The notes: generated from the sequence alone by a model not told the origin. 64,000 bases of DNA from Palleronia caenipelagi (GCF_007004065.1 NZ_VFSV01000002.1:1-64000), one strand, 5' to 3'. Positions 8,367-17,718 are shown, numbered from the stretch's first letter. Numbers and translations: made by a program.

Positions 8367-9590
8367 TCAACGCTCCTTCAACGCGACCGAGGCGTTATAG
8401 ACGTTCATCACCGCCGAGATCGACAGGCTGATGAGCAGGTAGAACAGCATCAGGAGCAGCACGCACTCGATGGCCCGCCCGGTCTGGTTCAGGGTAATCC
8501 CGCCCAGCGTCGCGGTGATGTCGGTATAACCGACCGCGATGGCCAGGGACGAGTTCTTGGTCAGGTTCAGATATTGCGAGATCAACGGTGGGATGATCAC
8601 CCGCAGCGCCTGCGGCAGAACAACGAGGTTCATGATCCGGCGTGGACGCAGCCCCAGCGCCGCAGCGGCTTCGGTCTGGCCCTTGGAGATGGCGAGAATA
8701 CCAGCACGCACATTCTCGGCGATAAAGGCTCCGGTATAAACCGACAGCGCCAGCCACAGCGCGATCAACGGACGCCCGATTTCAAACCCGCCCTGCAGGT
8801 TGAAACGGTTCGCCAACGGATCGGGCATGTCCAGCTTGATCGGCTGGCCGAGGATAAAGAACACCAGCACCGTGGGCACGATCAGCAAAGCCGGGACGGG
8901 CCATGTGGGCAGCAGCGTTCCGGTGGAGAACAGCGTCTTTTTGCGGTGCTTCAGATAGGCAATGACCCCGATGATCGAAGCCACCAGCGTGAGCACCACC
9001 CAGAGAGACCCCGGCCCAAAGACAGGGGCGGGCGCGGTCAGGCCACGATTGGTAAAGGCGAACAGACCGAGGAAGAGACCGCGCTCCGGGTCATCGCCCA
9101 GATAGACCTTTGGACTCGGTCCCAGCGAGACCACCGTTCCGATCACGAGGATCCAGATAAGGACCGGTACGTTGCGGAACGCTTCGACATAGGCGGACAT
9201 GAGGCGGGCCACGAGCCAGTTCTTCGACAGGCGCAGCACGCCCGCTGTCACGCCGATGATCGTCGCGAGGACACACCCAAGGAAAGCGACCAGTAGCGTG
9301 TTCAGCAGGCCGACCATGGCCGCGCGCATGTGGGTCGATTGGCTACTATACTCAATCAGGCTCTGCCCAATGTCATAATTGGCCGTTTCGCCAAGAAAGC
9401 GGAATGAAATGTTGAGGCCGGCAGCGGCCAGGTTGCGTACCAGATTCGTACCCAGCCAGAACATCAGGAAGATGATGACGGCCAAAGCGATGAACTGGAA
9501 TGTCAGACCACGATAACGTGTGTCGTTCAGCAGCATGGACAGGCGGAAACCGCCAGCTTGCCCTGCGCTGGTATCAGGGGCGGATGACAT
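8367..9590 (-). CDS. bztB: amino-acid ABC transporter permease (BztB/AapQ)
   Basis: A 407-residue permease, paralogous to BztC. Membrane segments appear from about residue 30. A periplasmic segment follows that includes an ANYDIGQSLIEYSSQSTHM stretch, and the C-terminal permease domain has the EAA motif ENVRAGILAISKGQTEAAAALG. The start at 9590 (MSSAPDT) is preferred because GGGAGA precedes it at good spacing. An alternative Met five codons upstream, at 9605, has GAAAGG in front and cannot be excluded. It lies downstream of bztA across a gap with a hairpin, the usual way to make excess binding protein. Confidence 0.9.
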   Translation of the reverse strand: MSSAPDTSAGQAGGFRLSMLLNDTRYRGLTFQFIALAVIIFLMFWLGTNLVRNLAAAGLNISFRFLGETANYDIGQSLIEYSSQSTHMRAAMVGLLNTLLVAFLGCVLATIIGVTAGVLRLSKNWLVARLMSAYVEAFRNVPVLIWILVIGTVVSLGPSPKVYLGDDPERGLFLGLFAFTNRGLTAPAPVFGPGSLWVVLTLVASIIGVIAYLKHRKKTLFSTGTLLPTWPVPALLIVPTVLVFFILGQPIKLDMPDPLANRFNLQGGFEIGRPLIALWLALSVYTGAFIAENVRAGILAISKGQTEAAAALGLRPRRIMNLVVLPQALRVIIPPLISQYLNLTKNSSLAIAVGYTDITATLGGITLNQTGRAIECVLLLMLFYLLISLSISAVMNVYNASVALKER

Positions 9591-9657
9591 TCTTTTCTCT
9601 CCCATTTCGACCTTTCAGACGAAGCTGCGGTCGATTTTTGTTCTTGTTGGGAAATGC

Positions 9658-9685
9658 AAAGGGGGGCGCGGATGGCGCCCCCCTT
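9658..9685 (-). terminator. intra-operon hairpin between bztA and bztB
   Basis: A 9-bp perfect GC-rich stem (GGGGGGCGC/GCGCCCCCC) lies directly after the bztA stop. On the minus strand it is followed by TTTGCATTTC, a weak T tract. It probably acts as a partial terminator or mRNA 3'-end stabiliser, giving more binding protein than permease. Confidence 0.6.
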
Positions 9686-9696
9686 CACAAGCGATC

Positions 9697-10716
9697 TTAG
9701 CGGAACGGCGGGGAGTAGAGCAGGCCGCCCTCGGTCCACTGCGCGTTCAGGCCGCGGGCCAGACCGATCGGGGTGTCTTCACCGATGTTCTTGGAGAAGA
9801 TTTCACCATAGTTACCGCCGACGCTGATCGCCTTGGCAGCCCAGTCGGCCGACAGGCCATACATTTCGCCAAGGTTACCTTCGGTGCCGAGCAAACGGTT
9901 CACTTCGGGATTGTCGGTCGCGGCAGCGCTCATTTCGCCCACATTCGCGGAGGTCACGCCGTATTCTTCGGCAGCAATCAGCGCGTTCAGGGTCCAGCGG
10001 GCGATATCGGCCCAGTCATTGTCGCCATGACGGACCACGGGGCCGAGCGGCTCTTTCGAGATGATCTCGGGAAGAATCACGTGCGCCGAAGGGTCTTCGT
10101 AGGTGGCACGGCTAGCCGCGAGGCCGGACGCGTCAGTGGTGAAGGCATCACAGGAACCGGACAGATACTGCTGCTTGGCTTCGGCCTCGGTTTCGATGTT
10201 TACCGGCTCGTAGCTGATGTTGTTCTTGCGGAAGAAGTCCGACAGGTTCAGCTCGGTGGTGGTACCCGTCTGCACGCAGATCGTGGCGCCGTCGAGTTCC
10301 TTGGCGGAAGTCACGCCCAGATCCTTGGGTACGATGAAGCCCTGACCGTCGTAGTAGTTCACACCGACGAAATCAAACTTCAGGTCCACGTCGCGGCTGA
10401 ATGTCCAGGTGGTGTTACGGGCCAGAATGTCGATCTCGCCGGAGGCAAGTGCGGTGAAACGGGTCTTGCCCGTCAGCGACTTGAACTCGACGGCGCTCGG
10501 GTCGCCGAGAACGGCGGCCGCCAGAGCGCGGCAATAGGCCACGTCAAAGCCCTGCCACTCACCATTGGCGTCCGGTGATGCAAAGCCGGCCAGACCCGTG
10601 TTCACACCACAGTTCAGGGTGCCGCGCGCCTGCACATCTTCGAGCGTACCCGCATAGGCAGCACCGGCCGAAACGAGAGTTGCAGCGGCAAAGCCGAGAA
10701 TCTTGGTTTTTTTCAT
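9697..10716 (-). CDS. bztA: amino-acid ABC transporter substrate-binding protein (BztA/AapJ)
   Basis: A 339-residue periplasmic binding protein (SBP_bac_3 family). A typical Sec signal peptide (MKKTKILGFAAATLVSAGAAYA) is followed by LEDVQARGTLNCGVNTGLAGF, the opening of AapJ/BztA proteins. Further family blocks are visible (TRFTALASGEIDILARNTTW and the C-terminal NYGEIFSKNIG). The start at 10716 coincides with the signal peptide; the open frame upstream to 10836 has no similarity to the family. It is the first gene of bztABCD, and the 226-base gap upstream should hold the operon promoter. Confidence 0.93.
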   Translation of the reverse strand: MKKTKILGFAAATLVSAGAAYAGTLEDVQARGTLNCGVNTGLAGFASPDANGEWQGFDVAYCRALAAAVLGDPSAVEFKSLTGKTRFTALASGEIDILARNTTWTFSRDVDLKFDFVGVNYYDGQGFIVPKDLGVTSAKELDGATICVQTGTTTELNLSDFFRKNNISYEPVNIETEAEAKQQYLSGSCDAFTTDASGLAASRATYEDPSAHVILPEIISKEPLGPVVRHGDNDWADIARWTLNALIAAEEYGVTSANVGEMSAAATDNPEVNRLLGTEGNLGEMYGLSADWAAKAISVGGNYGEIFSKNIGEDTPIGLARGLNAQWTEGGLLYSPPFR

Positions 10717-10942
10717 GTAAACCTCTTCCTGATGTGTCCGAAAGGTCAGCCCTTCCGACTCGTTATCGCCGTTCAGATCGGCGTTTTTCTGAATCCGACC
10801 CTCCGGGGTCGAAAACTGGAAAGACTTTGGCGGCAATCGGAGACGGGCGTCAAGGGACTCCGGTCGTATTCAGTTTTGAAATATCCGAAAAATCCCGAGT
10901 GTATGGCGAATTCCGGACATTTCACAAAGCCCGGCTCGCGGG

Positions 10943-11653
10943 TCACATTCTGTGGAGCGACCAAAATGCGACAGCATCCAGAAACGCAGCCTTCTTCAGC
11001 TCCGCCTGCTCTGCCGCTTCTTCATCTTCGCCCCAAAGCTCCGCCTGCCAGCGCTCATCCAAACGCGACAGATCCCAGATCTCAGTTGCGTCCCGCGCGC
11101 CGCCAACCAGCGCCAGAGCCAAGACAAGAGAGCCGGACAAGGTGACAAGGTCGTGGAAAGCCGTCAGTCCGAAATCGCTCATCTCATGCATGGGTGCGGC
11201 CAGCATCGCCAATGCTTGCGGATCTTGCGCCACCGGCATCACACCTTGCGTGACCTTCATCCGGACGCCGAATTGCCCGGCCGCCCAGTCGAGAATCGGG
11301 TCCCAGGCTTCGGACTGCCGCGCGATCAGTTCCAGCGGTTCAGTGGCCCGGTAATTCAGCAGATCCGTATCACCGTATTCGGTCAGCATCGCGATCACTT
11401 CGGCCCGCTTTGCCCCGACCTTATCGATGGCTGAATTGGCCATCCGGGTCAGCGGCATCATGTTGGGGTCGATGACCTCCTGCTGCGCGGCCCACTCATC
11501 GGCGACCGCGCGCGCCAGATCTGCGGTCGGCAGGCTCAGAGGCGCCCCTGCCGGAGTTTTGATCGGCCGACCGTCGAGAAGCACGGCGAAACCGTCACCT
11601 CGCGCCTCGACAGTCGCTTCTTTCCAGAACCTGCGCGCTGCCCACTCAGCCAT
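10943..11653 (-). CDS. ATP12-family F1-ATPase assembly chaperone
   Basis: A 236-residue ATP12 protein (PF07542), shared by alphaproteobacteria and mitochondria, where it helps assemble the alpha subunit into the F1 part of ATP synthase. Conserved features are RRFWKEATVEARGDGFAVLLDGRPIKTPA near the N-terminus (seen as consecutive motifs RRFWKE, LDGRPIKTP), the DEWAAQ block, and LLNYRATEP. The true start at 11653 (MAEWAARRFW) lies inside the 3' end of the HAD gene, an overlap of eight bases that suggests coupling. The upstream in-frame extension reads only the HAD gene in another frame and was rejected. Confidence 0.9.
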   Translation of the reverse strand: MAEWAARRFWKEATVEARGDGFAVLLDGRPIKTPAGAPLSLPTADLARAVADEWAAQQEVIDPNMMPLTRMANSAIDKVGAKRAEVIAMLTEYGDTDLLNYRATEPLELIARQSEAWDPILDWAAGQFGVRMKVTQGVMPVAQDPQALAMLAAPMHEMSDFGLTAFHDLVTLSGSLVLALALVGGARDATEIWDLSRLDERWQAELWGEDEEAAEQAELKKAAFLDAVAFWSLHRM

Positions 11654-12305
11654 TCGATCCCCACATCCTCTGCAATTCCACCAGAATATCTGCAGGCGTC
11701 TCCGCCACCACGACCGCCCCTGCATCCAGCAGATCCATCGGACGGTGATAGCCCCAGCTCACGCCCAGCGCCGTCACACCAGCCGCTGCAGCCATCTCCA
11801 TGTCAAAGACCGTATCGCCAATGACCACGGCATCCACCGCGCTTACCCCGGTTTCCTGCAGCGCCGCGTAGACCATTGAGGGGTCGGGTTTAGACGGATG
11901 ATCATCGGCGCATTGGCGTGTCGCAAGTCGCAAGGCATGACCCTCCGCAATCGCGTTCAGCCCGCGACAGGATGCGCCCGTCGCGATACCCCAGAGCCAG
12001 TCGTCCTGCGCGTGGATCGCCTCCAGCACATCCGCGATGCCTTCAAACAGCGGCGGCACGCCGCGCTCGCGCATCGCCTTGTAACTGGCCTTGTAAGCGT
12101 TAAGCGCCTGCTCCTCCTCCTCCGGCTCCAGACCCGGCGCCAGCGCCCGCATAAAGAGTGGCAGGGAACGTCCAACCTGTGACAGGATCTCGGCGCGACT
12201 TGGCGCGGGACGGTCAATCGCAGCGAAGGCGGCGGATAGGGACTGGACGATATGCCCCTGGCTGTCGATCAGCGTTCCGTCCATGTCGAAGAGCGCGAGC
12301 TTCAA
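11646..12305 (-). CDS. HAD-IA family hydrolase (phosphoglycolate-phosphatase-like)
   Basis: A 219-residue haloacid-dehalogenase-superfamily phosphatase. Motif I is LFDMDGTLIDS at residues 4-14 with the two catalytic aspartates, motif II is the Thr in IATGAS, motif III is the Lys in SKPDPSMV, and motif IV is VIGDTVFDMEMA. A helical cap domain (residues 15-85) puts it in subfamily IA. The physiological substrate cannot be read from the sequence. It is encoded between the pseudouridine synthase and ATP12, an arrangement I recall as common in this family of bacteria. Confidence 0.88.
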   Translation of the reverse strand: MKLALFDMDGTLIDSQGHIVQSLSAAFAAIDRPAPSRAEILSQVGRSLPLFMRALAPGLEPEEEEQALNAYKASYKAMRERGVPPLFEGIADVLEAIHAQDDWLWGIATGASCRGLNAIAEGHALRLATRQCADDHPSKPDPSMVYAALQETGVSAVDAVVIGDTVFDMEMAAAAGVTALGVSWGYHRPMDLLDAGAVVVAETPADILVELQRMWGSNG

Positions 12306-12308
12306 AGG

Positions 12309-13355
12309 TCAGGCCTCCGGCGAAAACGGATCATCCGCCGCGTCATCGAGCGACCATTCGAGCGATTTCCACGTCCGCACCATGTGCTCGGGCAAGGGCG
12401 CGGTCACGGTCAGCGGCGCGCCGGTCCCCAGATGGCGGAAAGTCAGCGATCGCGCGTGGAGATGCAGCTTCCGGCTCATCTCGCCGCCCAGCTGTGCCCC
12501 CCAGCCATCACCGAGATTCTCCTGCCCCGAGCCGCCATATTTGCCGTCCCCGATAATCGGATGCCCCAGCTCTGCCATATGCGTCCGGAGCTGGTGGGTC
12601 CGCCCGGTGACCGGCTCCAGCGCACACCACGATACCCGACCGCCCAGAGCGGAAATCACGGTAAAGTCGGTCTCGGCGCGCTTGGCGCCTTCGGTCTGGC
12701 GGACGTCGTCGGGGTGCAGGCAGATCATCTTTTCGCCTTCGCCGCCGCGCCCATGGCCCGGCGCCTTGACCAGTCCGAACTTGATCGTACCTGTGCGCGG
12801 AAATGGTACGCCTGCAACGGCAGCCCAGTAGATCTTGCGCGTCGCCTTGTGACGCAACGCATCAGTCAGGGCCTTGGCCGCCTGCCGGTTGCGCGCCAAG
12901 AGCAGCACACCCGAGGTGTCCTTATCCAGCCGGTGAACGAGGCGCGGTTTATCCTCCGCGTCGAATTGCAGCGCCTCGGACAGGCCGTCCACATGGCGGG
13001 TCTGACCGGAACCACCCTGTGTCGGCAACCCGGCGGGCTTGTTGATCGCGATGATATCGTCGTCCCGGTACAGCACTGCGTTGCGCATCATTTCAGCATC
13101 TGCGTCGGAAACGCGGGTGCGCTGAACGAAGGGCTGCGGCGCAGGGGCGTCGGGCAGCGGCGGAATGCGCACGGTCTGGCCCGCTTCGACCCGGGTCGAG
13201 CCCTTGACCCGGCCGCCATCCACCCGGATTTCGCCCTTGCGACACATCTTTTCGATGCGGCCCTGAGGCACCTGCGGATAGTGACCGCGGAACCAGCGGT
13301 CGAGGCGCTGATCGCCCTCGTCCGGTTTGACTTCCCGAAAGTGAACGCCGCTCAT
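12309..13355 (-). CDS. rluC: RluA-family 23S rRNA pseudouridine synthase
   Basis: A 348-residue protein. An N-terminal S4-like RNA-binding segment (RLDRWFRGHYPQVPQGRIEK, residues 18-37) is followed by the RluA catalytic domain with the motif RLVHRLDKDTSGVLLLAR, where the Asp of RLDKDTSG is the nucleophile. The C-terminal half holds the RTHQLRTHMAELGHPIIGD motif. It probably modifies 23S rRNA uridines; RluC rather than RluD is the closer fit from length and the S4 domain, but that is inference. The start at 13355 overlaps the fluC stop by four bases (ATGA). The upstream open frame to 13547 lies inside fluC and was rejected. Confidence 0.85.
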   Translation of the reverse strand: MSGVHFREVKPDEGDQRLDRWFRGHYPQVPQGRIEKMCRKGEIRVDGGRVKGSTRVEAGQTVRIPPLPDAPAPQPFVQRTRVSDADAEMMRNAVLYRDDDIIAINKPAGLPTQGGSGQTRHVDGLSEALQFDAEDKPRLVHRLDKDTSGVLLLARNRQAAKALTDALRHKATRKIYWAAVAGVPFPRTGTIKFGLVKAPGHGRGGEGEKMICLHPDDVRQTEGAKRAETDFTVISALGGRVSWCALEPVTGRTHQLRTHMAELGHPIIGDGKYGGSGQENLGDGWGAQLGGEMSRKLHLHARSLTFRHLGTGAPLTVTAPLPEHMVRTWKSLEWSLDDAADDPFSPEA

Positions 13356-13726
13356 GCCATGGCCCTCGCCAGTGTCAGCCCCAGATACAGAGCGCCGAGG
13401 CCGGCCCCCACGGACAGGGCAATATAAAGGATCGCCGTCCCCGCCTGCCCGGCCTCGATCAGCTCGATGGCCTCGCGGGAGAAGGACGAAAAGGTGGTAA
13501 ATCCGCCAAGGACCCCGGTCGCCACAAAGGGACTGAAGGACCCCCATCCGCGCGCGGCGGCCAGCCCCATGAAGAGTCCCATCGCCAGCGAGCCCAGCAC
13601 GTTGGCGCTAAGAACCCCCAGCGGCATGCCTGGCCCGGCCACGCGGGCAACCCAGAGGCCGAGACCCCAGCGGGCAGTGGCACCAATGGCGCCACCCAGA
13701 GCAACTTGGAAGAAAATCGGTATCAT
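13352..13726 (-). CDS. crcB: fluoride ion channel FluC/CrcB
   Basis: A 124-residue, four-helix membrane protein. The family motifs are GGAIGATARWG at the N-terminus, NVLGSLAMGLFMG in the second helix and GVLGGFTTFSSFSREA in the third, the segment that lines the fluoride pore and binds the central sodium. It works as a dual-topology dimer that exports fluoride. No fluoride riboswitch was recognised upstream. It lies in a run of minus-strand genes between rarA and rluC. Confidence 0.93.
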   Translation of the reverse strand: MIPIFFQVALGGAIGATARWGLGLWVARVAGPGMPLGVLSANVLGSLAMGLFMGLAAARGWGSFSPFVATGVLGGFTTFSSFSREAIELIEAGQAGTAILYIALSVGAGLGALYLGLTLARAMA

Positions 13727-13757
13727 CCCGTCCTCCTGTCCAAAGGCAGGCGCGGTG

Positions 13758-15086
13758 TCAATCTTCGCCCGCCCGATTCCGCTTGGCCCGCAGATCGGAA
13801 AACCAGTCGAGACGCTTTTTCAGTTCCCGCTCAAAGCCCCGCTGCACCGGCTGGTAAAAGCTCTGCCGGGCCATGCCGTCCGGGAAGTAGTTTTGCCCGG
13901 AAAATGCGTCCTCGGCGTCGTGGTCATAGGCGTAACCTGCACCGTAACCATGCTCTTTCATCAACTTCGTCGGCGCATTGCGAATGATCTTCGGCGGCGG
14001 TTCCGAGCCGGTCTGACGCGCGGCAGACATGGCCGCCTTGTAGGCCACATAGCCCGCGTTGGATTTCGGTGAGAGCGCCAGATAAGTCACCGCCTGCGCC
14101 AGCGCCAGCTCGCCCTCGGGACTGCCCAGCCGCTCATAGGTCTCCCAAGCATCGAGGCAGACCCGATGCGCCTGCGGATCGGCGAGGCCGATATCCTCGA
14201 CCGCCATCCGGGTGATCCGCCGCGCCAGATAGCGCGGATCCTCGCCGCCCGTCAGCATCCGCGCCAGCCAGTAGAGCGCCGCGTCGGGATCCGAGCCGCG
14301 CACGGATTTGTGCAGGGCGGAGATCAGGTTGTAATGCGCTTCGCCCGATTTATCGTACTGCGCGGCGCGCCGTTGCAGACGGGACTGGAGATCGGCGGGG
14401 GTGAGCGGGGTTTGCGCCCTGAGGGCTGCCACCTGCTCCACAAGATTCAGGAGCGCCCGCCCGTCGCCATCCGCCATCTCTGCCAGCGCCGTCCGCGCTT
14501 CTTGCGTCAGGGGCACCGCTGTGCCGAGCGCCTCTTCGGCGCGGGTGATGAGCTGATCCAGCGCCTCTGACCCGAGCCGTGCCAGCACCAGCACCTGCGC
14601 GCGGGACAAGAGCGCCGCATTCAATTCAAAGGACGGGTTTTCGGTAGTTGCCCCGACCAGCAGAATCGTCCCGTCCTCCATATGCGGCAGAAACCCATCC
14701 TGCTGCGCTTTGTTAAAGCGGTGGATCTCGTCGACGAACAGCAGCGTCCCCTGCCCCGCCGCACGGCGCTGTTTGGCGGCCTCAAACACTTTGCGCAGCT
14801 CTGGCACACCGCTGAAAATCGCGCTGATCTGGACGAAATGCAGGTCCGTCTCGCGCGCAAGCAGCCGCGCAATAGTGGTCTTGCCCACGCCCGGCGGTCC
14901 CCAGAGGATTAACGACGACAGCGACCCGGCGGCGAGCATGGAGCCCAGCGGGCCTTCGGGATTCAGCAAGTGATCCTGCCCGATGACCTCGCCAAGCGCA
15001 GCCGGGCGCAGCCTGTCGGCCAAGGGGCGATGCCGGGTCTCCGCTGGCGCGTCCGCCGTGTCTCTGGTGTCAAACAGATCAGACAT
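13758..15086 (-). CDS. rarA: replication-associated recombination protein A (RarA/MgsA)
   Basis: A 442-residue AAA+ ATPase of the RarA/WRNIP1 family. Walker A is GPPGVGKTTIARLLA (about residue 63), Walker B is TLLFVDEIHRFNKAQQD, sensor 1 is LVGATTENPSFELN and the arginine finger region is in LLSRAQV. The C-terminal MgsA domain (PF12002) includes HKSVRGSDPDAALYWLARML. It acts at stalled replication forks. It follows rplQ after a terminator and leads the downstream run fluC, rluC, HAD, ATP12. Confidence 0.94.
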   Translation of the reverse strand: MSDLFDTRDTADAPAETRHRPLADRLRPAALGEVIGQDHLLNPEGPLGSMLAAGSLSSLILWGPPGVGKTTIARLLARETDLHFVQISAIFSGVPELRKVFEAAKQRRAAGQGTLLFVDEIHRFNKAQQDGFLPHMEDGTILLVGATTENPSFELNAALLSRAQVLVLARLGSEALDQLITRAEEALGTAVPLTQEARTALAEMADGDGRALLNLVEQVAALRAQTPLTPADLQSRLQRRAAQYDKSGEAHYNLISALHKSVRGSDPDAALYWLARMLTGGEDPRYLARRITRMAVEDIGLADPQAHRVCLDAWETYERLGSPEGELALAQAVTYLALSPKSNAGYVAYKAAMSAARQTGSEPPPKIIRNAPTKLMKEHGYGAGYAYDHDAEDAFSGQNYFPDGMARQSFYQPVQRGFERELKKRLDWFSDLRAKRNRAGED

Positions 15087-15143
15087 GTCTCAGCTCTAGG
15101 CCAGCCGCGCGCCTTGCGCAAAGTGTCAAAGGCCTGGCAAACC

Positions 15144-15175
15144 AAAAAGGCCCCCGGGGGTCTCCCGAGGGCCTG
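15144..15175 (-). terminator. rho-independent terminator after rplQ
   Basis: On the minus strand, GGCCCTCGGGAGACCCCCGGGGGCC forms a GC-rich stem and is followed directly by TTTTT. It lies between the rplQ stop and the start of rarA. Confidence 0.85.
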
Positions 15176-15197
15176 TGATATCGCGATCGCCGAAGGA

Positions 15198-15617
15198 TCA
15201 GCCCTCGGCGGCCTCTTCGGCCTCGACGCGGGCACGGTCGGCGGCGCCTTTGGCATCCACGTCACGGTCGACGAATTCGATGATCGCCATGGGCGCCATA
15301 TCACCGTAGCGGAAGCCAGCCTTCAGCACGCGGACATAGCCGCCCTGACGCTCGGCGTAGCGGGGGCCGAGCACGTCGAAGAGCTTCGCCACGTAGGCGT
15401 CCTGCTTCAGCTGCGCGCGCGCCTGACGGCGGGCGTGCAGATCGCCACGCTTGCCGAGGGTGATGAGTTTTTCGATGATCGGACGCAGTTCTTTGGCCTT
15501 GGGCAGGGTCGTCTTGATCTGCTCGTGCTCGATCAGCGAGCCAGCCATGTTGGCGAAGAGAGCTTTGCGGTGCTCATGGGTCCGGTTCAGTCGGCGGTAA
15601 CCGCGGGCATGTCTCAT
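15198..15617 (-). CDS. rplQ: 50S ribosomal protein L17
   Basis: A 139-residue L17 with the conserved opening [20 protein letters not shown] and the block [20 protein letters not shown]; the acidic C-terminal tail (EAEEAAEG) is an alphaproteobacterial feature. L17 lies near the exit of the peptide tunnel. In nearly all bacteria it follows rpoA, the last genes of the alpha operon. Here the 213 bases upstream hold no rpoA and the next gene is a plus-strand membrane protein, so L17 must have its own promoter. Confidence 0.96.
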   Translation of the reverse strand: MRHARGYRRLNRTHEHRKALFANMAGSLIEHEQIKTTLPKAKELRPIIEKLITLGKRGDLHARRQARAQLKQDAYVAKLFDVLGPRYAERQGGYVRVLKAGFRYGDMAPMAIIEFVDRDVDAKGAADRARVEAEEAAEG

Positions 15618-15830
15618 GTCATTATAACCTTATCATGTGTTTTGCTTTGTCCGGCCGGCTTTGCGCCGACTCACCTTGGGGAGGTCTTCCCGGAGCCGCG
15701 CCATTAGACCAGTCCCTGCGGGTTGTAAACCGGGAGTCGGCGTAGCCGGTGTGAAATGCGATCCGGACGGCCCTGCTCCAGCGCCGACAGGCGCTTGACC
15801 AGTCCCCCGGAAGGGCCGCAGGACAGCCTC

Positions 15831-16829
15831 ATGAGACATACTCTGACCCTGATCGCTGGCTTTGCCGGAGCGGCACTGGCCGTTGCGCTGGGGCTGCCCG
15901 TCGGTGCATTGATTGGAGCGGCGCTTGCAACCGGCGCGCTCACCGCCATGGGGCGGCACCTTGAGGTCAGCAAGCTCGTCCGTGATCTGGGCTTTTGTCT
16001 CATCGGCGTCACGCTCGGCTCAGGCATCGGCCCGGATTTCGGAGCTGATCTGGTCCGTTGGGCACCAAGTATTGCCATGCTGATCCTCAACACAGTGCTG
16101 ATTCTCTGGCTTGGCACGAGCATCCTGCGACGGCGCGCGGGGCTGAACCCGGAAATCGCGCTGTTGGCCGCAACGCCCGGCAGCCTGTCGACGGTGATGG
16201 CGCTGACCTCGGAAAGCCGGGAGGACGTCCGCCCGGTCTTCGTCCTGCAATCCATGCGAATCTTTCTGGTCGTCTTTCTGGTGCCGCCGGTGACGTTCCT
16301 GCTTCAACCTCCGGTGCCCCCCGATGTGAGCGCGCAAATGGGTTGGGTCTGGCTCACGCTGATCGTCGCCATTGCCCTGCCGCTGGGGCGGGGTCTGTCA
16401 GGCCTGCCTGCCGGATGTCTGCTCTCCGGCATGGTCCTGTCGGGGCTGGCCCATGCCACCGGGCTGACCGATGGGCGTCCGCCCGAAATTGCATCCTTCA
16501 GTGGTATGGCCATTGCCGGTACGGTTCTGGGCGCACGGCTGTCGGGCCTGTCGCTACGTGATCTGAAGGGCCTCGCCACCGTTACATTTGTTCTGCTGGC
16601 CACAACATTGGTTCTGACGCTGGCCATGGTCGTACTGACGTCACTGATGTTCGGCTACAATATGGGCGCGCTCTGGGTGGCCTTTGCCCCCGGTGGGATC
16701 GAGGCCATGGCGGCCATCGGAGTGGCGCTGGGCTATGATCCGGCTTTCATCGCCGTGCACCATTTGAGCCGGATCCTGTTTCTCACGTTGGGAATACCGT
16801 TTCTGATGATCCGGCTGCGAGGCCGCTGA
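15831..16829 (+). CDS. AbrB-family (PF05145) membrane protein
   Basis: A 332-residue, very hydrophobic protein with about ten membrane segments arranged as two similar halves, the pattern of the AbrB/ammonia-monooxygenase-like family (PF05145, unrelated to the Bacillus AbrB regulator). The repeated family motif is seen as ATPGSLSTVMALT in the first half and FAPGGIEAMAAIGVALG in the second. The function is uncertain; some members are described as regulators or transporters. The start at 15831 follows GCAGGA; 25 upstream codons in frame lack hydrophobic character. It converges with oxyR, with seven bases between stops. Confidence 0.8.
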   Translation: MRHTLTLIAGFAGAALAVALGLPVGALIGAALATGALTAMGRHLEVSKLVRDLGFCLIGVTLGSGIGPDFGADLVRWAPSIAMLILNTVLILWLGTSILRRRAGLNPEIALLAATPGSLSTVMALTSESREDVRPVFVLQSMRIFLVVFLVPPVTFLLQPPVPPDVSAQMGWVWLTLIVAIALPLGRGLSGLPAGCLLSGMVLSGLAHATGLTDGRPPEIASFSGMAIAGTVLGARLSGLSLRDLKGLATVTFVLLATTLVLTLAMVVLTSLMFGYNMGALWVAFAPGGIEAMAAIGVALGYDPAFIAVHHLSRILFLTLGIPFLMIRLRGR

Positions 16830-16836
16830 CCAACGG

Positions 16837-17718
16837 TCAGCCCGGCAACATCCGCGATGCCAGTGCCCTGAACTCGGTCGCAAAGGGTGAGGTCTCGCGC
16901 CACACGAGACCGATGCTGCGGGTCGGGCGCGGCGTGGCGAAACGGGCCACGGCCACATCGGCCAGCCGCGTCTCAAGCGGCACCGCCATTTCCGGGATTA
17001 GCGTCACGCCGATCCCCGCCCCAACCATCTGCACCAGCGTGGTCAGTGAGCTGCCCTCCATCATGTCGCGCGCCACACCGGGGGACAGGGCGCAAACCTC
17101 CAGAGCCTGATCGCGAAAGCAGTGACCTTCTTCGAGCAGCAGGAGACGCATCTCGCGGAGCGCTTCGACCGGCGGCATGGGGCGGTCTGCCTCGGCGGCG
17201 GGACGGACGAAGACGAACTCTTCGTCAAAAAGCGGCTCCTCATGCAAACCCGGTTCGGAGATCGGCAGGGCCAGCAGCGCCAGGTCCAGCTCCCCATCGC
17301 GCAAATCGCGAATCAGTCGTTCTGTGATCGCCTCTCGCGGGCGCAGTTGAATTTGCGGCATCTCCGCCTGAAGGCGGGCGATGATGCCGGGCAAAAGATA
17401 GGGGGCGATGGTTGGGATCACCCCGAGACGCAGTTGCCCACCCAGTTCCCCTGCCCGCCCCGCGCCAATCTCGCTGAGGCTATCGACGTCCTTCAGGATC
17501 TCCCGTGCCCGGACGGCAAAGTCCCGCCCTGTATGGGTCAGAACCACTCGCCGAGAGCCCTTTTCCAGCAGATCCGTGCCCAGAATTTCCTGCAATTCCC
17601 GGATCTGAACCGACAGGGCGGGCTGGGAGATTGATAGAATTTCGGCAGTGCGGCCAAAATGTTCGTGACGCGCCAGCGCTTCGAAATATCTGAGGTGACG
17701 GAGGGTGAGCCGTTTCAT
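16837..17718 (-). CDS. oxyR: OxyR, hydrogen-peroxide-sensing LysR-type regulator
   Basis: A 293-residue LysR-type regulator. The N-terminal helix-turn-helix covers residues 1-60 (RHLRYFEALARHEHFGRTAE and SQPALSVQIRELQ). The redox pair typical of OxyR is present as Cys200 and Cys209 in GHCFRDQALEVC, matching E. coli Cys199 and Cys208. On oxidation by peroxide these form a disulfide that switches on target genes. It is divergent from katG with 118 bases between them, and a palindromic OxyR-type site lies over its own start codon, which fits autorepression together with katG activation. Confidence 0.93.
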   Translation of the reverse strand: MKRLTLRHLRYFEALARHEHFGRTAEILSISQPALSVQIRELQEILGTDLLEKGSRRVVLTHTGRDFAVRAREILKDVDSLSEIGAGRAGELGGQLRLGVIPTIAPYLLPGIIARLQAEMPQIQLRPREAITERLIRDLRDGELDLALLALPISEPGLHEEPLFDEEFVFVRPAAEADRPMPPVEALREMRLLLLEEGHCFRDQALEVCALSPGVARDMMEGSSLTTLVQMVGAGIGVTLIPEMAVPLETRLADVAVARFATPRPTRSIGLVWRETSPFATEFRALASRMLPG

